Assembly (NCBI GenBank): GCA_963753545.1
Contig: CAVWCQ010000004.1
Location: forward strand, 62,001-126,000
Origin: CAVWCQ01 sp963753545
GTDB taxonomy: Bacteria; Chloroflexota; Anaerolineae; Aggregatilineales; Aggregatilineaceae
Reading direction: 5' to 3'
DNA: 64,000 nucleotides
Below the pieces are notes generated by a model. That model saw nothing but the letters and a program-made list of their open reading frames with translations, searched no databases and was not told the DNA's origin. Shown one piece after another: positions 17,844 through 26,141 of the stretch (the first letter of the stretch is position 1; every line of letters starts with the position of its first letter). The position numbers and the translations under genes were made by a program.

Positions 17844-18305
17844 TTATTCCTGTTCCGTTGGATAGGCGATAAACCCTGTTTTGATTCCCCGTGCGAACCC
17901 TGCCTGATCGTAAAAGCGCAGGGTTGATTCCAGCTTCGATCCAGTGAGCAGCATCACTTTGTAGCAGCCACGATCCCAAGCCACCTGCTGTGCAACTTGT
18001 AGAGTCTGGGTAGCGAAGCCCTGCCCCCGGTGATCGGGATGGGTGACGACATTTTCGATCAGCCCATAAGGCCGTGCCTGGTGAGTCAGGTTAGGGATGA
18101 TCGTCAGGGTGCAGCTTGCGACGATTTGCCCGTTTAGCTCCCCAACAAAATAGAGCAGCAGGGATGAGTTGTCCCAGATGGTATTCCAAACTGCTTCCAG
18201 TTGATCCGCGCCAGCCGGCAACTCATCTTCGTGCAGGTAGCGATAGAGGCCCAGGAGCGCGGGAAGTTCATCTTTGCGGATGGGTCGTACACAAAAGCTG
18301 TCCAT
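17844..18305 (-). CDS. GNAT-family N-acetyltransferase
   Basis: The 153-residue protein has the GNAT core: VASCTLTIIPNLT strand, then LIENVVTHPDHRGQGFATQTLQVAQQVAW, which holds the acetyl-CoA pyrophosphate loop (HRGQGFA), and YKVMLLTGSKLESTLRFYDQAGF. The ATG at 18305 is favoured by GGAG 10 nt before it. The frame is open further upstream but is not conserved-looking. selD begins 3 nt after the stop codon, so the two are almost certainly co-transcribed. The acceptor substrate is unknown. Confidence 0.88.
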   Translation of the reverse strand: MDSFCVRPIRKDELPALLGLYRYLHEDELPAGADQLEAVWNTIWDNSSLLLYFVGELNGQIVASCTLTIIPNLTHQARPYGLIENVVTHPDHRGQGFATQTLQVAQQVAWDRGCYKVMLLTGSKLESTLRFYDQAGFARGIKTGFIAYPTEQE

Positions 18306-18410
18306 GATCGATGTGCTCCAAAGTTGAGCGCAGCGCCTTAGCGGCTTAGCCGCACGCAAAGCAGCGCCCCCACAGAAAACTTCCATCAGTATAACGCGCT
18401 GCCGCTGAAC

Positions 18411-18441
18411 AAAAAAAGGAGCGCGTGGAAAATCCACACGC
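18411..18441 (-). terminator. Terminator of the ArsR-like regulator
   Basis: On the minus strand GCGTGTGG pairs with CCACGCGC (one G-U pair) around ATTTT, and TCC plus seven T follow. It lies 23 nt after the regulator's stop codon. Confidence 0.75.
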
Positions 18442-18463
18442 CCCAGAATTGGCAAGTTAGCGA

Positions 18464-19525
18464 TTAGTGATACAGGTAGTCGAACAGCTTTTCGGGCAGG
18501 CCGGAGATCGTGTCCTTCTGAACGGTGTAGGTGATCGTCCGGTTATCCTGCGACTCTTCTACAATCAGCCCGGCATCCTTCAACTGAGCCAGATGGCGGG
18601 ATACAGCGGACGGTGACAGATTCAGTTTGGCGGCAATCTTCTTGCCGTGCATATCGCCCTTGCCCAGGGCAATCGTGCGCAGCACTTCCAGGCGGGACGG
18701 ATCGCTGAGCGCCTTAAACGCTTCTAGCGCCTGTTCTTTGCCGCGTGAAATCTCGGCTATGCGCGCCTCGGTGCGTTCGCTGTCAAACAACACGGTGATG
18801 TTGCCATACCCATAAAACAGGAAGACAGGCTTGGAGACCATCAGGTAGATGGGGACGAACACAATCTCCATCACGGGATGATCGGAGGGGAGCGGCGGCG
18901 GCATGTGATTGGAGCCAACGACATGCTCCCACAAGCCCTCTCCGCCCAACCGTGCCAGCAGATTCTGTTTTTCATCAAGCGCGTGCTCCCAGTGAGGGCG
19001 CAGTTCGTCCATCCGGTAGCGCATGAAGTCGTTCCAGTAGATTTCCCAGACCGCCGTTAATTCGCTCTGGAAAGCGGGAACATCACCCAGGATATCCTCA
19101 ATGGGCGACTTGAGACACCAGCACGGTTCACCCGCCTCTTCAGCCGCCTTGTCACGCAGCAGATCGGCATCGAAACGAACGTCGGAAACCTCTTCGCGCC
19201 GGATCAAGCGCCCAGCCAGGTAGAAGACAAACTCGTCCTGCGTCATCTGGCGCACATAATCAAGGAAGCCGGGCACATCATCATGGTCCGGATAATCGAC
19301 GGCCAGCTCAAAGAAGATCGCGCCGTCGTAAAAGGGCTTGTAGATTGCATTTAACCGCTGCCAGAAGCCAGGACGCATGGCAGCGCGAGCCGCCGTTACC
19401 CATTCATGGTGGCGATCCTGCTTGACCAGGGATTGCAGACTGAGCATCATTTCATAGACCACCGAGGTTCGAAAGTGGATGATGTTAGTCAATGGATCGG
19501 CGGTTTCGATCATTTGGAGCGGCAT
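18464..19525 (-). CDS. ArsR-family regulator with large N-terminal domain
   Basis: The 353-residue protein has a C-terminal winged helix of the ArsR type (ALSDPSRLEVLRTIALGKGDMHGKKIAAKLNLSPSAVSRHLAQLKDAGLIVEES). The preceding 260 residues have no obvious metal-binding Cys cluster and look like the DUF5937-type ligand domain found in ArsR-like proteins. Typical ArsR proteins have about 110 residues. A candidate promoter lies at 19571-19599. No target gene is obvious; it may regulate itself. Confidence 0.85.
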   Translation of the reverse strand: MPLQMIETADPLTNIIHFRTSVVYEMMLSLQSLVKQDRHHEWVTAARAAMRPGFWQRLNAIYKPFYDGAIFFELAVDYPDHDDVPGFLDYVRQMTQDEFVFYLAGRLIRREEVSDVRFDADLLRDKAAEEAGEPCWCLKSPIEDILGDVPAFQSELTAVWEIYWNDFMRYRMDELRPHWEHALDEKQNLLARLGGEGLWEHVVGSNHMPPPLPSDHPVMEIVFVPIYLMVSKPVFLFYGYGNITVLFDSERTEARIAEISRGKEQALEAFKALSDPSRLEVLRTIALGKGDMHGKKIAAKLNLSPSAVSRHLAQLKDAGLIVEESQDNRTITYTVQKDTISGLPEKLFDYLYH

Positions 19526-19570
19526 AGAATTTCCCTATCTATCACTGATGAAGCACATTGGCTTAGTTCG

Positions 19571-19599
19571 ATCATATTGAAAAGAGTACAACTGAGCAA
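19571..19599 (-). promoter_or_regulatory. Candidate promoter of the ArsR-like gene
   Basis: On the minus strand TTGCTC (19594-19599), a 17-nt spacer and TATGAT (19571-19576) lie 46 nt upstream of the start codon. The -10 box is good, the -35 box is weak. Confidence 0.4.
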
Positions 19600-19698
19600 G
19601 AACTCAGATGCTTTTTTAAGAAATTATTGATATTTTTTGAGGTTATCCCCTGCCCGGCTCGTGCTCCGAGACAGGGGCTATATGGTTATACGCTATCT

Positions 19699-19728
19699 AA
19701 AAAAAGGGCTGCTGGTTACGCAGCAGCC
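19699..19728 (-). terminator. Terminator overlapping the pseudo-receiver stop codon
   Basis: On the minus strand GGCTGCTG pairs with CAGCAGCC (19721-19728 with 19707-19714), followed by seven T. The TAA stop codon of the gene lies in the 6-nt loop region, and the stem encodes its Ala-rich end. Confidence 0.85.
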
Positions 19729-20192
19729 GCCTGGAGATAACGCTCCGCCATGCGCAGGACGAGCGTTTTGAGGTCGCTGGCCCGTTCTGGCATGTTCAAC
19801 ACTTCACGCGCCCCGTAGTGCCGGGCATACTGCTTATAGAGCCGCGGCAGATTGCGCCCCACCACCATGACAGGCAGCGCCGGATTGGCGAGATGGAGGT
19901 GCGGCAGGACGGTGAGCTGCAAAGGCGAATGATCTTCCAGGCCGACCAGCACCAGATCGAAGAAGCAGCACTTGAGGGCGCGCAGCGCATCGGCGTGATC
20001 GTCAACCAGCGTTATCGCGATGTCGCCATCGAGCAGCAGGCTGATGGTTTCCACCAGGATATTCGCCGGACCATTCAGGCGGTCGATAACCAGGATCTGC
20101 GTCGGGCGGCGATCTTTGCCGTAGCAGGCCGCCGTGCAAATGCGGGCTGGCATCGAATGAAATTGATCAACGGTCTTTGTATTCTGCTGCAT
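19716..20192 (-). CDS. Pseudo-receiver domain protein
   Basis: From ATG 20192 (AGGG 7 nt upstream) the 158-residue protein folds like a receiver: ILVIDRLNGPANILVETI, FFDLVLVGLEDHSPLQL, LPVMVVGRNLPRL and REVLNMPERASDL. The phosphoacceptor Asp position is Gly (about residue 84) and the conserved Lys of the KP motif is Met. It is therefore unlikely to be phosphorylated in the usual way and may signal by protein contacts. A TTG 15 codons upstream is an alternative start. It has a strong promoter and its own terminator. Confidence 0.8.
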   Translation of the reverse strand: MQQNTKTVDQFHSMPARICTAACYGKDRRPTQILVIDRLNGPANILVETISLLLDGDIAITLVDDHADALRALKCCFFDLVLVGLEDHSPLQLTVLPHLHLANPALPVMVVGRNLPRLYKQYARHYGAREVLNMPERASDLKTLVLRMAERYLQAAAA

Positions 20193-20247
20193 TGTTGTAC
20201 CCTGCTTGTTAAATTGCTTAATTGCGTTATTGTGCAACTATAACATT

Positions 20248-20276
20248 ATTGTAGCATACCTCTCCCGGCACGTCAA
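20248..20276 (-). promoter_or_regulatory. Sigma70 promoter of the pseudo-receiver gene
   Basis: On the minus strand TTGACG (20271-20276), a 17-nt spacer and TACAAT (20248-20253) with an extended TGC before the -10 box form a near-consensus promoter. Confidence 0.75.
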
Positions 20277-20312
20277 GCAATTGGAGAACCAAAATGGGGA
20301 GCCAAAAAATTC

Positions 20313-20341
20313 TTGAGAAACCATCCAAAGTGGGCTACACT
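20313..20341 (+). promoter_or_regulatory. Probable promoter of the methyltransferase-hydrolase pair
   Basis: TTGAGA at 20313-20318, a 17-nt spacer and TACACT at 20336-20341 lie 36 nt upstream of the methyltransferase start codon. Confidence 0.55.
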
Positions 20342-20376
20342 GCACAGTACGGCTACCAAAAATAACGAGAAATTTT

Positions 20377-21156
20377 ATGAACTATCAATTTTATGAAAAA
20401 ATCGCGCGGTTCTATGACGCCGAAAACGCAGAATTCACCGACGACCTGATGCTCTACAGTGAATTAGCCGAAGAAACGGGCGATCCAATTCTGGACGTCG
20501 GCTGCGGCACAGGCCGCGTGATGCTCCATCTGGCGCAGGAAGGCTACCGCGTCGTCGGGCTGGATTTATCGCAGGAAATGTTGGCGCGGGGGCAGCGCAA
20601 ACTGGACGTGATGCCCGATCTCAAGCCCCTGGTGACATTCGTCCACGCCGACGCCCTCAAAGCCGAATTTGATGAACGCTTCAACCTGATCATTATCCCC
20701 TACAACACCTTTATGCAGTTCCAAAAACAGACCGATCAACTCGCGGTGCTGCGCCGTTATGGGCAAATGCTGACGGATGACGGATTGTTGGTGATGGATC
20801 TACCTAACGCGACAGAACTGGTGGGTACGCAGGATGACGGCACGATGGTTCTGGAGCGTATGTTCACCGAGCCAGAAAGCGGGCATCTGGTGATGCAGCA
20901 GTCGGTCAGTTCGGTGGAACAGATCGCCCAGGTGCTTCATGTGACCTGGATTTATGACGAAATTGGCGACGGCGGCGCGCTGAACCGCACGATGGCATCG
21001 CTGTCCCTGCGCTATGTCTTCCCCGGCGAAATGGACCTCATGCTGGCGGCAGCAGGACTGCGCCGCGTGGAGGTTTATGGCGATTTTGTGAGTGAGCCGT
21101 TTGCTGATGGCAGCCCAAAGATGATCGTGGTAGCGGCGCGAGGACAGGCAAAGTGA
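20377..21156 (+). CDS. Class I SAM-dependent methyltransferase
   Basis: The 259-residue protein has the Rossmann-type SAM-binding motif I ILDVGCGTGRVMLHLAQEGY, followed by VVGLDLSQEMLARGQ (motif II acid) and a NLIIIPYNTFMQF motif that often marks small-molecule methyltransferases. It starts with NYQFYEKIARFYD, common in this group. The substrate is unknown. Its stop codon overlaps the GTG start of the lipoprotein hydrolase by 4 nt, so the two are translationally coupled. Confidence 0.9.
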   Translation: MNYQFYEKIARFYDAENAEFTDDLMLYSELAEETGDPILDVGCGTGRVMLHLAQEGYRVVGLDLSQEMLARGQRKLDVMPDLKPLVTFVHADALKAEFDERFNLIIIPYNTFMQFQKQTDQLAVLRRYGQMLTDDGLLVMDLPNATELVGTQDDGTMVLERMFTEPESGHLVMQQSVSSVEQIAQVLHVTWIYDEIGDGGALNRTMASLSLRYVFPGEMDLMLAAAGLRRVEVYGDFVSEPFADGSPKMIVVAARGQAK

Positions 21157-22109
21157 TCAGGCATGCCCAGCGGGCAGGGCTGGCCTGCGTGATGCTGGGG
21201 CTGGCCGCATGGCTTGGCGCTTGCAACCAGAAAGTTCCTGATCCGACGCCCACGCAGGATTGGCCGACAGCGGATTTTCCTCCCCTGGCTGCCAGCGCGA
21301 CGGTGAACCCTGTACCGCCTGTCCTGGAAGGGGACGAAATTCACAGCGCGCCCCAGAGTGAAGGGGCAAATAATCCGACGCAGGCGGCACTGGCGGCGGA
21401 GGGACAACCCGCAGCAGGCGATGCTCCCACCCTCACCCCTGCTCCGACACAGGCCAGCCTGCCCATGTCGATCAGCGCGGCGGATGGACGTGTGCTGCAA
21501 GCGACCTTCTATGGCGCGGCCCAGCGACCCTCGCCGGGGATTCTGCTGATCCACATGGAAGGGCAAGATCGCCATAGTTGGGATGATCTGGCCGGAGTTT
21601 TACAGAGCGCAGGCTATTCGGTGCTCACCTTCGATCTGCGAGGTTATGGCGAAACAGGGGGAACGGCTGATTGGACACGCGCGCCGGGAGACGTGGCAAA
21701 CGCCCTGGAACTCATGCGCCAGATGCCGGATATCAACCCCATCGCCATTATTGGGGCCAGCATCGGAGCGAACCTCGGACTAAATGCCTGCGCGGAACTG
21801 AACGACTGTGCAACAGCGGTACTGCTCAGCCCTGGCATCGATTATCAGGGTATTACAACGGCTGATGGCATGGCGCGGCTGGCAACGCGGCCTGTGCTGA
21901 TTATTTCTGGCGATAACGACGGGAACAACCCCGCCGACAGTATGCTGCTGGATGGGATGGCAGCGGGAGAACACCAACTCCTGATCTATCCCGGAGCGGG
22001 GCACGGAACTGAACTGTTCTCTGCCCAGCCAGGACTGAGCGAACTCATCGTGGAGTGGCTATTGACACATATTCCTCCGCCTTATGCCAGTCCCACACCA
22101 ATCCCTTGA
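21153..22109 (+). CDS. Lipoprotein alpha/beta hydrolase
   Basis: The 318-residue protein starts at a GTG overlapping the methyltransferase stop codon. Its signal peptide ends in the lipobox LGAC, so it should be lipid-anchored outside the membrane. A Pro/Thr-rich linker of about 80 residues leads to an alpha/beta hydrolase domain with DLRGYGETGG, nucleophile elbow GASIGA, acid loop ISGDNDGNNPAD and catalytic His in YPGAGHGTELF. It resembles dienelactone hydrolase-type esterases. The substrate is unknown. Confidence 0.88.
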   Translation: MIRHAQRAGLACVMLGLAAWLGACNQKVPDPTPTQDWPTADFPPLAASATVNPVPPVLEGDEIHSAPQSEGANNPTQAALAAEGQPAAGDAPTLTPAPTQASLPMSISAADGRVLQATFYGAAQRPSPGILLIHMEGQDRHSWDDLAGVLQSAGYSVLTFDLRGYGETGGTADWTRAPGDVANALELMRQMPDINPIAIIGASIGANLGLNACAELNDCATAVLLSPGIDYQGITTADGMARLATRPVLIISGDNDGNNPADSMLLDGMAAGEHQLLIYPGAGHGTELFSAQPGLSELIVEWLLTHIPPPYASPTPIP

Positions 22110-22146
22110 GATGGTATAATGAAAGAGCAGCAGGGGGTAATGGATC

Positions 22147-22521
22147 ATGGGCAAACTTTTTGTACTCGTTGTTGAAGATAATCCAGATATCGCTGAAATC
22201 TTTCGGATGGCCTTTACGAAGTGCGGCTATGAGGTCGCGCTGGTGGCAGATGGCCAGTCAGCGCTGGATCAGTTGGCCGAATGGACCCCACATATCGTCG
22301 TGCTGGATCTGCGGCTGCCGCAGGTGTCGGGCGGCGAAGTGCTGCGTGTTATCCACTCCGACGAGCGGTTGAGCAAATCATTTATCATCATCACCAGCGC
22401 CGATCCCAAGCTGGCATCTAACTATCGCGACAAAGCGGACCTCGTGCTGATCAAGCCCGTTACTTACAGCGAACTGCGCGAGCTGGCGAACAGCCTGATC
22501 ACGACTCTAGCGGAACGATAA
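22147..22521 (+). CDS. Single-domain response regulator
   Basis: The 124-residue protein is a receiver domain only. The acidic pair is ED at 10-11, the phosphoacceptor is Asp54 (VVLDLRLPQ), the Thr/Ser switch lies in IIITSAD and the conserved Lys in VLIKPVT. It has no output domain. The gene lies 37 nt after the lipoprotein hydrolase gene and 49 nt before the HD-domain gene, so it may be part of a longer transcript. Confidence 0.92.
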   Translation: MGKLFVLVVEDNPDIAEIFRMAFTKCGYEVALVADGQSALDQLAEWTPHIVVLDLRLPQVSGGEVLRVIHSDERLSKSFIIITSADPKLASNYRDKADLVLIKPVTYSELRELANSLITTLAER

Positions 22522-22570
22522 TCCCAGCGGTACACTCCCCTGGTGCGTATCATCAACACGGGGGACAAAG

Positions 22571-23136
22571 ATGGACATTGATCGTAATGAAATCGTTCGT
22601 CTGACCGAAACGCAGGGCGGGGAATGGGGTATCAACCACACGCGCCGCCTGCTCCACCTCGTAGACTGCATCAGCGACGGACAACCGTACGATAAAGACG
22701 TGGTATGGGTCGCCGCGCACCTGCACGATTGGGGCGGCTATGGACAGTGGGCCGCAGCGGGCGTCGATCATGCCGTGCGCTCCGTGCAGGTTGCCGAAAC
22801 CTTCCTGAAGGAACAAAACTTCCCCGCCGAGTTTTCTCAACAAGTCCTGGAATGTATCGAATTTCACCACAGTCCCGATCCGAGCCGCAGTATCGAGGCG
22901 ATTTTGCTGTGTGATGCCGACGCGCTGGACTTTTTGGGTGTGGTCGGCGTGCTGCGCGACTTCGCCAAGAAGCAGAAAGATATGCGGAATGCCTACGACA
23001 CGACGCAGAAGCGCCGCGCTAAACTGCCCGGCAAACTGATATCTGGAGAAGTCCAAAGGAAATTGCCGCGCAGCGGGTGCAGGAGATGGATGATCTGCTG
23101 GCGCGGTTCGAAGCGGAAACGTTCGGGTGCTTCTAG
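22571..23136 (+). CDS. HD-domain phosphohydrolase (frameshifted near the 3' end)
   Basis: The protein has HD-superfamily metal ligands: H in NHTRRLLHLV, HD in AAHLHDWGGYG, H in GVDHAVRSV, HH in CIEFHHSP and D in LLCDADALDFLG. It is probably a small metal-dependent phosphohydrolase related to YedJ-type proteins. Near 23041 and 23066 two single surplus bases shift the frame twice; with both removed the end reads YLEKSKEIAAQRVQEMDDLLARF and stops at 23134-23136, giving about 188 residues. The uncorrected frame runs on into the next intergenic hairpin and looks random. Confidence 0.8.
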
Positions 23137-23163
23137 CGCTCACCTCACCCCGGCTGAGCGCAT
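23137..23163 (-). repeat. Partial family A repeat
   Basis: This short stretch holds the CACCTCACCCCGGCT core of family A on the minus strand, closed by a GCGCT/AGCGC stem. Confidence 0.5.
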
Positions 23164-23201
23164 AAAAGGGCGCGGCTTAGCTACACAGGAACGCCGCGCC
23201 C
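23164..23201 (-). terminator. Terminator of the ABC importer operon
   Basis: A perfect 9-bp stem GGGCGCGGC/GCCGCGCCC (23168-23176 with 23193-23201) is followed on the minus strand by TTTTATG. It lies just after the ATPase gene. Confidence 0.65.
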
Positions 23202-23222
23202 CGACAAGTCAGGGTCTGAGCT

Positions 23223-24314
23223 TTACTGCTGCGGCAGGATGTAGACCGTCTCCGGAGCGAGAGTGATCCCGACGGTTTGCCCCTCTTTAAAGATGCTGCC
23301 GAAATGCGGATCGGGATCGACCACGATCAGCCGCTGATCGTCGGCGCTGACGACATAATCCACGGATGAGCCAAGATACATGACCTGTTCGACAATCCCC
23401 TGCCTGAGGGCGGGATTATCCTGAAGTTTGATCGCCTCCGGACGGATAACCGCGACGACAGTACTGCCCGCCTGAGCCGGAAAATCGATAGGCAGGGTCA
23501 CGGTCTGATCGAGCAGCCTGACAACTGCGCGCTCTCCCATGACCTGTTCGACAGTCGCCTCAATAAAATTCGCCCGCCCGATAAAATCCGCGACAAAGCG
23601 CGACTTGGGACGGCGGTAAATTTCTTCCGGCGTGCCGATTTGCTCGATGTGCCCGCCGTTCATGATCACCACGCGATCCGAGAGGGCCATCGCTTCGACC
23701 TGATCGTGCGTGACATAAACGCTGGTGATATTCAGGCGGCGCTGAAGCTTGTGAATCTCGCTGCGCATCTGGACGCGCAGCTTGGCATCCAGGTTGGAGA
23801 GCGGCTCATCAAAGAGCATCACACTCGGCTCCACGACCAGCGACCGGGCCAGCGCGACACGCTGCTGCTGCCCGCCCGACAGTTCGTGCGGGCGGCGCGA
23901 GGCGAGAGCGCCCAGTTCCATCATCTCCAATGCCCGCTGCACGCGCTGTTTGATATCGCGGCGCTTGACACGGTGGGCGCGCAGCCCGTAGGCCACGTTG
24001 TTATAAACGTTCATGTGCGGGAACAGCGCGTAGCTCTGGAAAACCATCGCCATATCGCGCTTGTTGGGTGGACGGAAGGAGATATCCTTCCCATCCAGCA
24101 AAATCCGCCCTGCCGAGGGCAGTTCAAAGCCGGAGATCAGGCGCAGGGTGGTTGTTTTGCCGCACCCGGACGGGCCGAGCAGCGTCAAAAACTCGCCTTC
24201 CTGGATGGTCAGCGAGACCTGATCAACGGCCATCACCTCACCGGACCCGCCGCGCTGTGGAAAGACTTTCGATACGCCTTCGAGAACCAGACTCCCCCGT
24301 TGTGCTGCTGACAT
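23223..24314 (-). CDS. ABC importer ATPase, Fe(III)/polyamine type
   Basis: The ATG at 24314 gives MSAAQRGSLVLEGV and lies 4 nt after the permease stop codon; an upstream frame overlaps that permease. The 363 residues contain Walker A GPSGCGKTTT, Q-loop VFQSYALFPHM, signature LSGGQQQRVALARSL, Walker B VMLFDEPLSNLD and switch His THDQ. A C-terminal TOBE-type domain (AVIRPEAIKL) follows. This is the FbpC/PotA class. It powers the permease encoded upstream. It is the last gene of a three-gene operon. Confidence 0.94.
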   Translation of the reverse strand: MSAAQRGSLVLEGVSKVFPQRGGSGEVMAVDQVSLTIQEGEFLTLLGPSGCGKTTTLRLISGFELPSAGRILLDGKDISFRPPNKRDMAMVFQSYALFPHMNVYNNVAYGLRAHRVKRRDIKQRVQRALEMMELGALASRRPHELSGGQQQRVALARSLVVEPSVMLFDEPLSNLDAKLRVQMRSEIHKLQRRLNITSVYVTHDQVEAMALSDRVVIMNGGHIEQIGTPEEIYRRPKSRFVADFIGRANFIEATVEQVMGERAVVRLLDQTVTLPIDFPAQAGSTVVAVIRPEAIKLQDNPALRQGIVEQVMYLGSSVDYVVSADDQRLIVVDPDPHFGSIFKEGQTVGITLAPETVYILPQQ

Positions 24315-24318
24315 AACC

Positions 24319-26055
24319 TTACGCGCCTCCCTCAATCGTTCGTTCCGTGCCCGATCTGGTTCCAACAAGGGCAGACAGGATCCCAATAGCGACTAACACA
24401 ATCAATATCAAAATGACACAGTAGGCGAAGGCATTGCCATAGCGCCCGTTATCAACCTCGTTAAAAATCTGCGCCGTCATGATCTTGGTTTTCGGCGTCG
24501 TCAAAAAAATAATGGCGGAGATCGTCGTCATAGAGCGGGCAAAGGCATAAACCAGTCCGGAGAAAAACGCCGGGCGGATCAGCGGGAGAGTCACCCGCCG
24601 GAACGTGCTGAAACTGCCCGCGCCCAGGCTGATCGATGCTTCTTCGATGACCGGATCGATCTGCGACAGGGCCGAGACGCCGGTACGCAGCGCCGCCGGA
24701 ACGGAACGAACGATATAAACCAGGATGATGGCAATCGCGCCGCCGCCAATCGCCCGCCCTCCGGTCAGTTTAGGCATCCACTCCACCGTGCCAAAGAGCG
24801 GCAGGTCGATGGTGTTGGGGCGGTTGAACATCAGCAGGTAGCCAATGCCCAGAATCGTGCCGGGAACCGCGATACCGAGCATCGTCCCAAAGTCGATCAG
24901 GCCGCGCCCCATGAATTTTTTGCGGACGACGATATAGGCGATCAACATGCCCAACACGCCCGCAATCGGCGTTGCCATGGCTGACAGCCGCGTCGTGTCC
25001 TTCATCGCTTCAGAGCCGTAGCCATTGATCACAAAGTCGAAGTGATCGAGTGTGAATTCATTGTTCACATTGATGACGCGAACAAACGATCCGACGAAAA
25101 TGACGGCGTAGATCAGGACAATCAGCAGGGAGATAGACATGGCCGCTGCAAACAACGGCCAGCGAACCAGCGGGTGAGTAATCTGCTGCGGCCTGCCGCT
25201 CGGCTTGCCCGTAATCGAGACGACCGACTGGCGGCTCACCCAATAGCGCTGGACGATAAACACCAGCAGCGAGGGAACCAGCAAAATGATCGAGAGCACC
25301 GCCGCTGATGTCGTGTTATAGAGGCCAATGATGGCGACATAAACGCGGGTCGCCAGTACATCATATTTTCCCCCCAGGACAAGCGGATTCCCCAGGTCGG
25401 CCACCGCTTCGACAAAAATCAGCAGAAACGATCCAGCGATCCCCGGCAGCAGCATGGGCAGAGTCACCGTGCGGAAGATGCGGAATTTGCTCGCGCCCAG
25501 ATTGGTGGCCGCTTCGTCCAGGGCAGGATCCAGCGCCTGCATCATGCCTTTGAGATTGAGATAGGCGACGGTAAACAGGGAGAGGGAAAGCACCAGCGTC
25601 AACCCGTCCAGGCCGTAAATATCGTAGCGGTAGTCAAAGATCCCTTTGGTGATCATCCCGTTGCGGCCAAAGAGCAGCAGCACCGATGTGGCGACGGCAA
25701 AGGGCGGCGAGATCACCGGGACAAGGGCCATGAAGTGCATAAACCGTTTGAACGGCACGGCTGTTTTGACCTGGACGTAGGCCATCAAAAAGCCCAAAGC
25801 CGTCCCCAGCGCCCCGACGAGCAGCCCCATTTCGATGGTGTTGCGAATGATCTGGCGATAGACAGGCGAATTGAGGTAACGATCAAATAACTTCTGCCCG
25901 GCTTCGGTCCGGCTTTCTTCCACCATCTTATAAATGGGAGCGATAATTGCCACGCCTACAAAAGCGATGATGAGGAGCAGGCTGATCACCAGCACTGGGT
26001 CTTGAAAAATGCGCCAGAATTCCGCTATTTGTCGAACGCGGATTAACTTTCTCAA
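24319..26055 (-). CDS. ABC importer permease, Fe(III) type (fused two-half protein)
   Basis: The 578-residue membrane protein contains two BPD_transp_1 halves with about 12 membrane segments. Both EAA motifs are visible: DEAATNLGASKFRIFRTVTLP (first half) and EEASISLGAGSFSTFRRVTLP (second half). The fused architecture is typical of FbpB-type ferric iron permeases and their relatives. It lies between the binding-protein gene and the ATPase gene, after a hairpin that probably reduces transcription. Confidence 0.94.
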   Translation of the reverse strand: MRKLIRVRQIAEFWRIFQDPVLVISLLLIIAFVGVAIIAPIYKMVEESRTEAGQKLFDRYLNSPVYRQIIRNTIEMGLLVGALGTALGFLMAYVQVKTAVPFKRFMHFMALVPVISPPFAVATSVLLLFGRNGMITKGIFDYRYDIYGLDGLTLVLSLSLFTVAYLNLKGMMQALDPALDEAATNLGASKFRIFRTVTLPMLLPGIAGSFLLIFVEAVADLGNPLVLGGKYDVLATRVYVAIIGLYNTTSAAVLSIILLVPSLLVFIVQRYWVSRQSVVSITGKPSGRPQQITHPLVRWPLFAAAMSISLLIVLIYAVIFVGSFVRVINVNNEFTLDHFDFVINGYGSEAMKDTTRLSAMATPIAGVLGMLIAYIVVRKKFMGRGLIDFGTMLGIAVPGTILGIGYLLMFNRPNTIDLPLFGTVEWMPKLTGGRAIGGGAIAIILVYIVRSVPAALRTGVSALSQIDPVIEEASISLGAGSFSTFRRVTLPLIRPAFFSGLVYAFARSMTTISAIIFLTTPKTKIMTAQIFNEVDNGRYGNAFAYCVILILIVLVAIGILSALVGTRSGTERTIEGGA

Positions 26056-26085
26056 TGTCGTTCCCCCAAAAAATATCTGTCCTGC

Positions 26086-26122
26086 AAAAACTGCCCCCTA
26101 CTGCTCGAACAATAGGGGGCAG
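26086..26122 (-). terminator. Attenuator between binding protein and permease genes
   Basis: A perfect 10-bp stem (26091-26100 with 26113-26122) with a 12-nt loop is followed on the minus strand by TTTTT. It sits 20 nt after the binding-protein stop codon and inside the operon. Partial termination here would raise the binding protein over the membrane components. Confidence 0.8.
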
Positions 26123-26141
26123 CATTCAAATCAACCAAACG

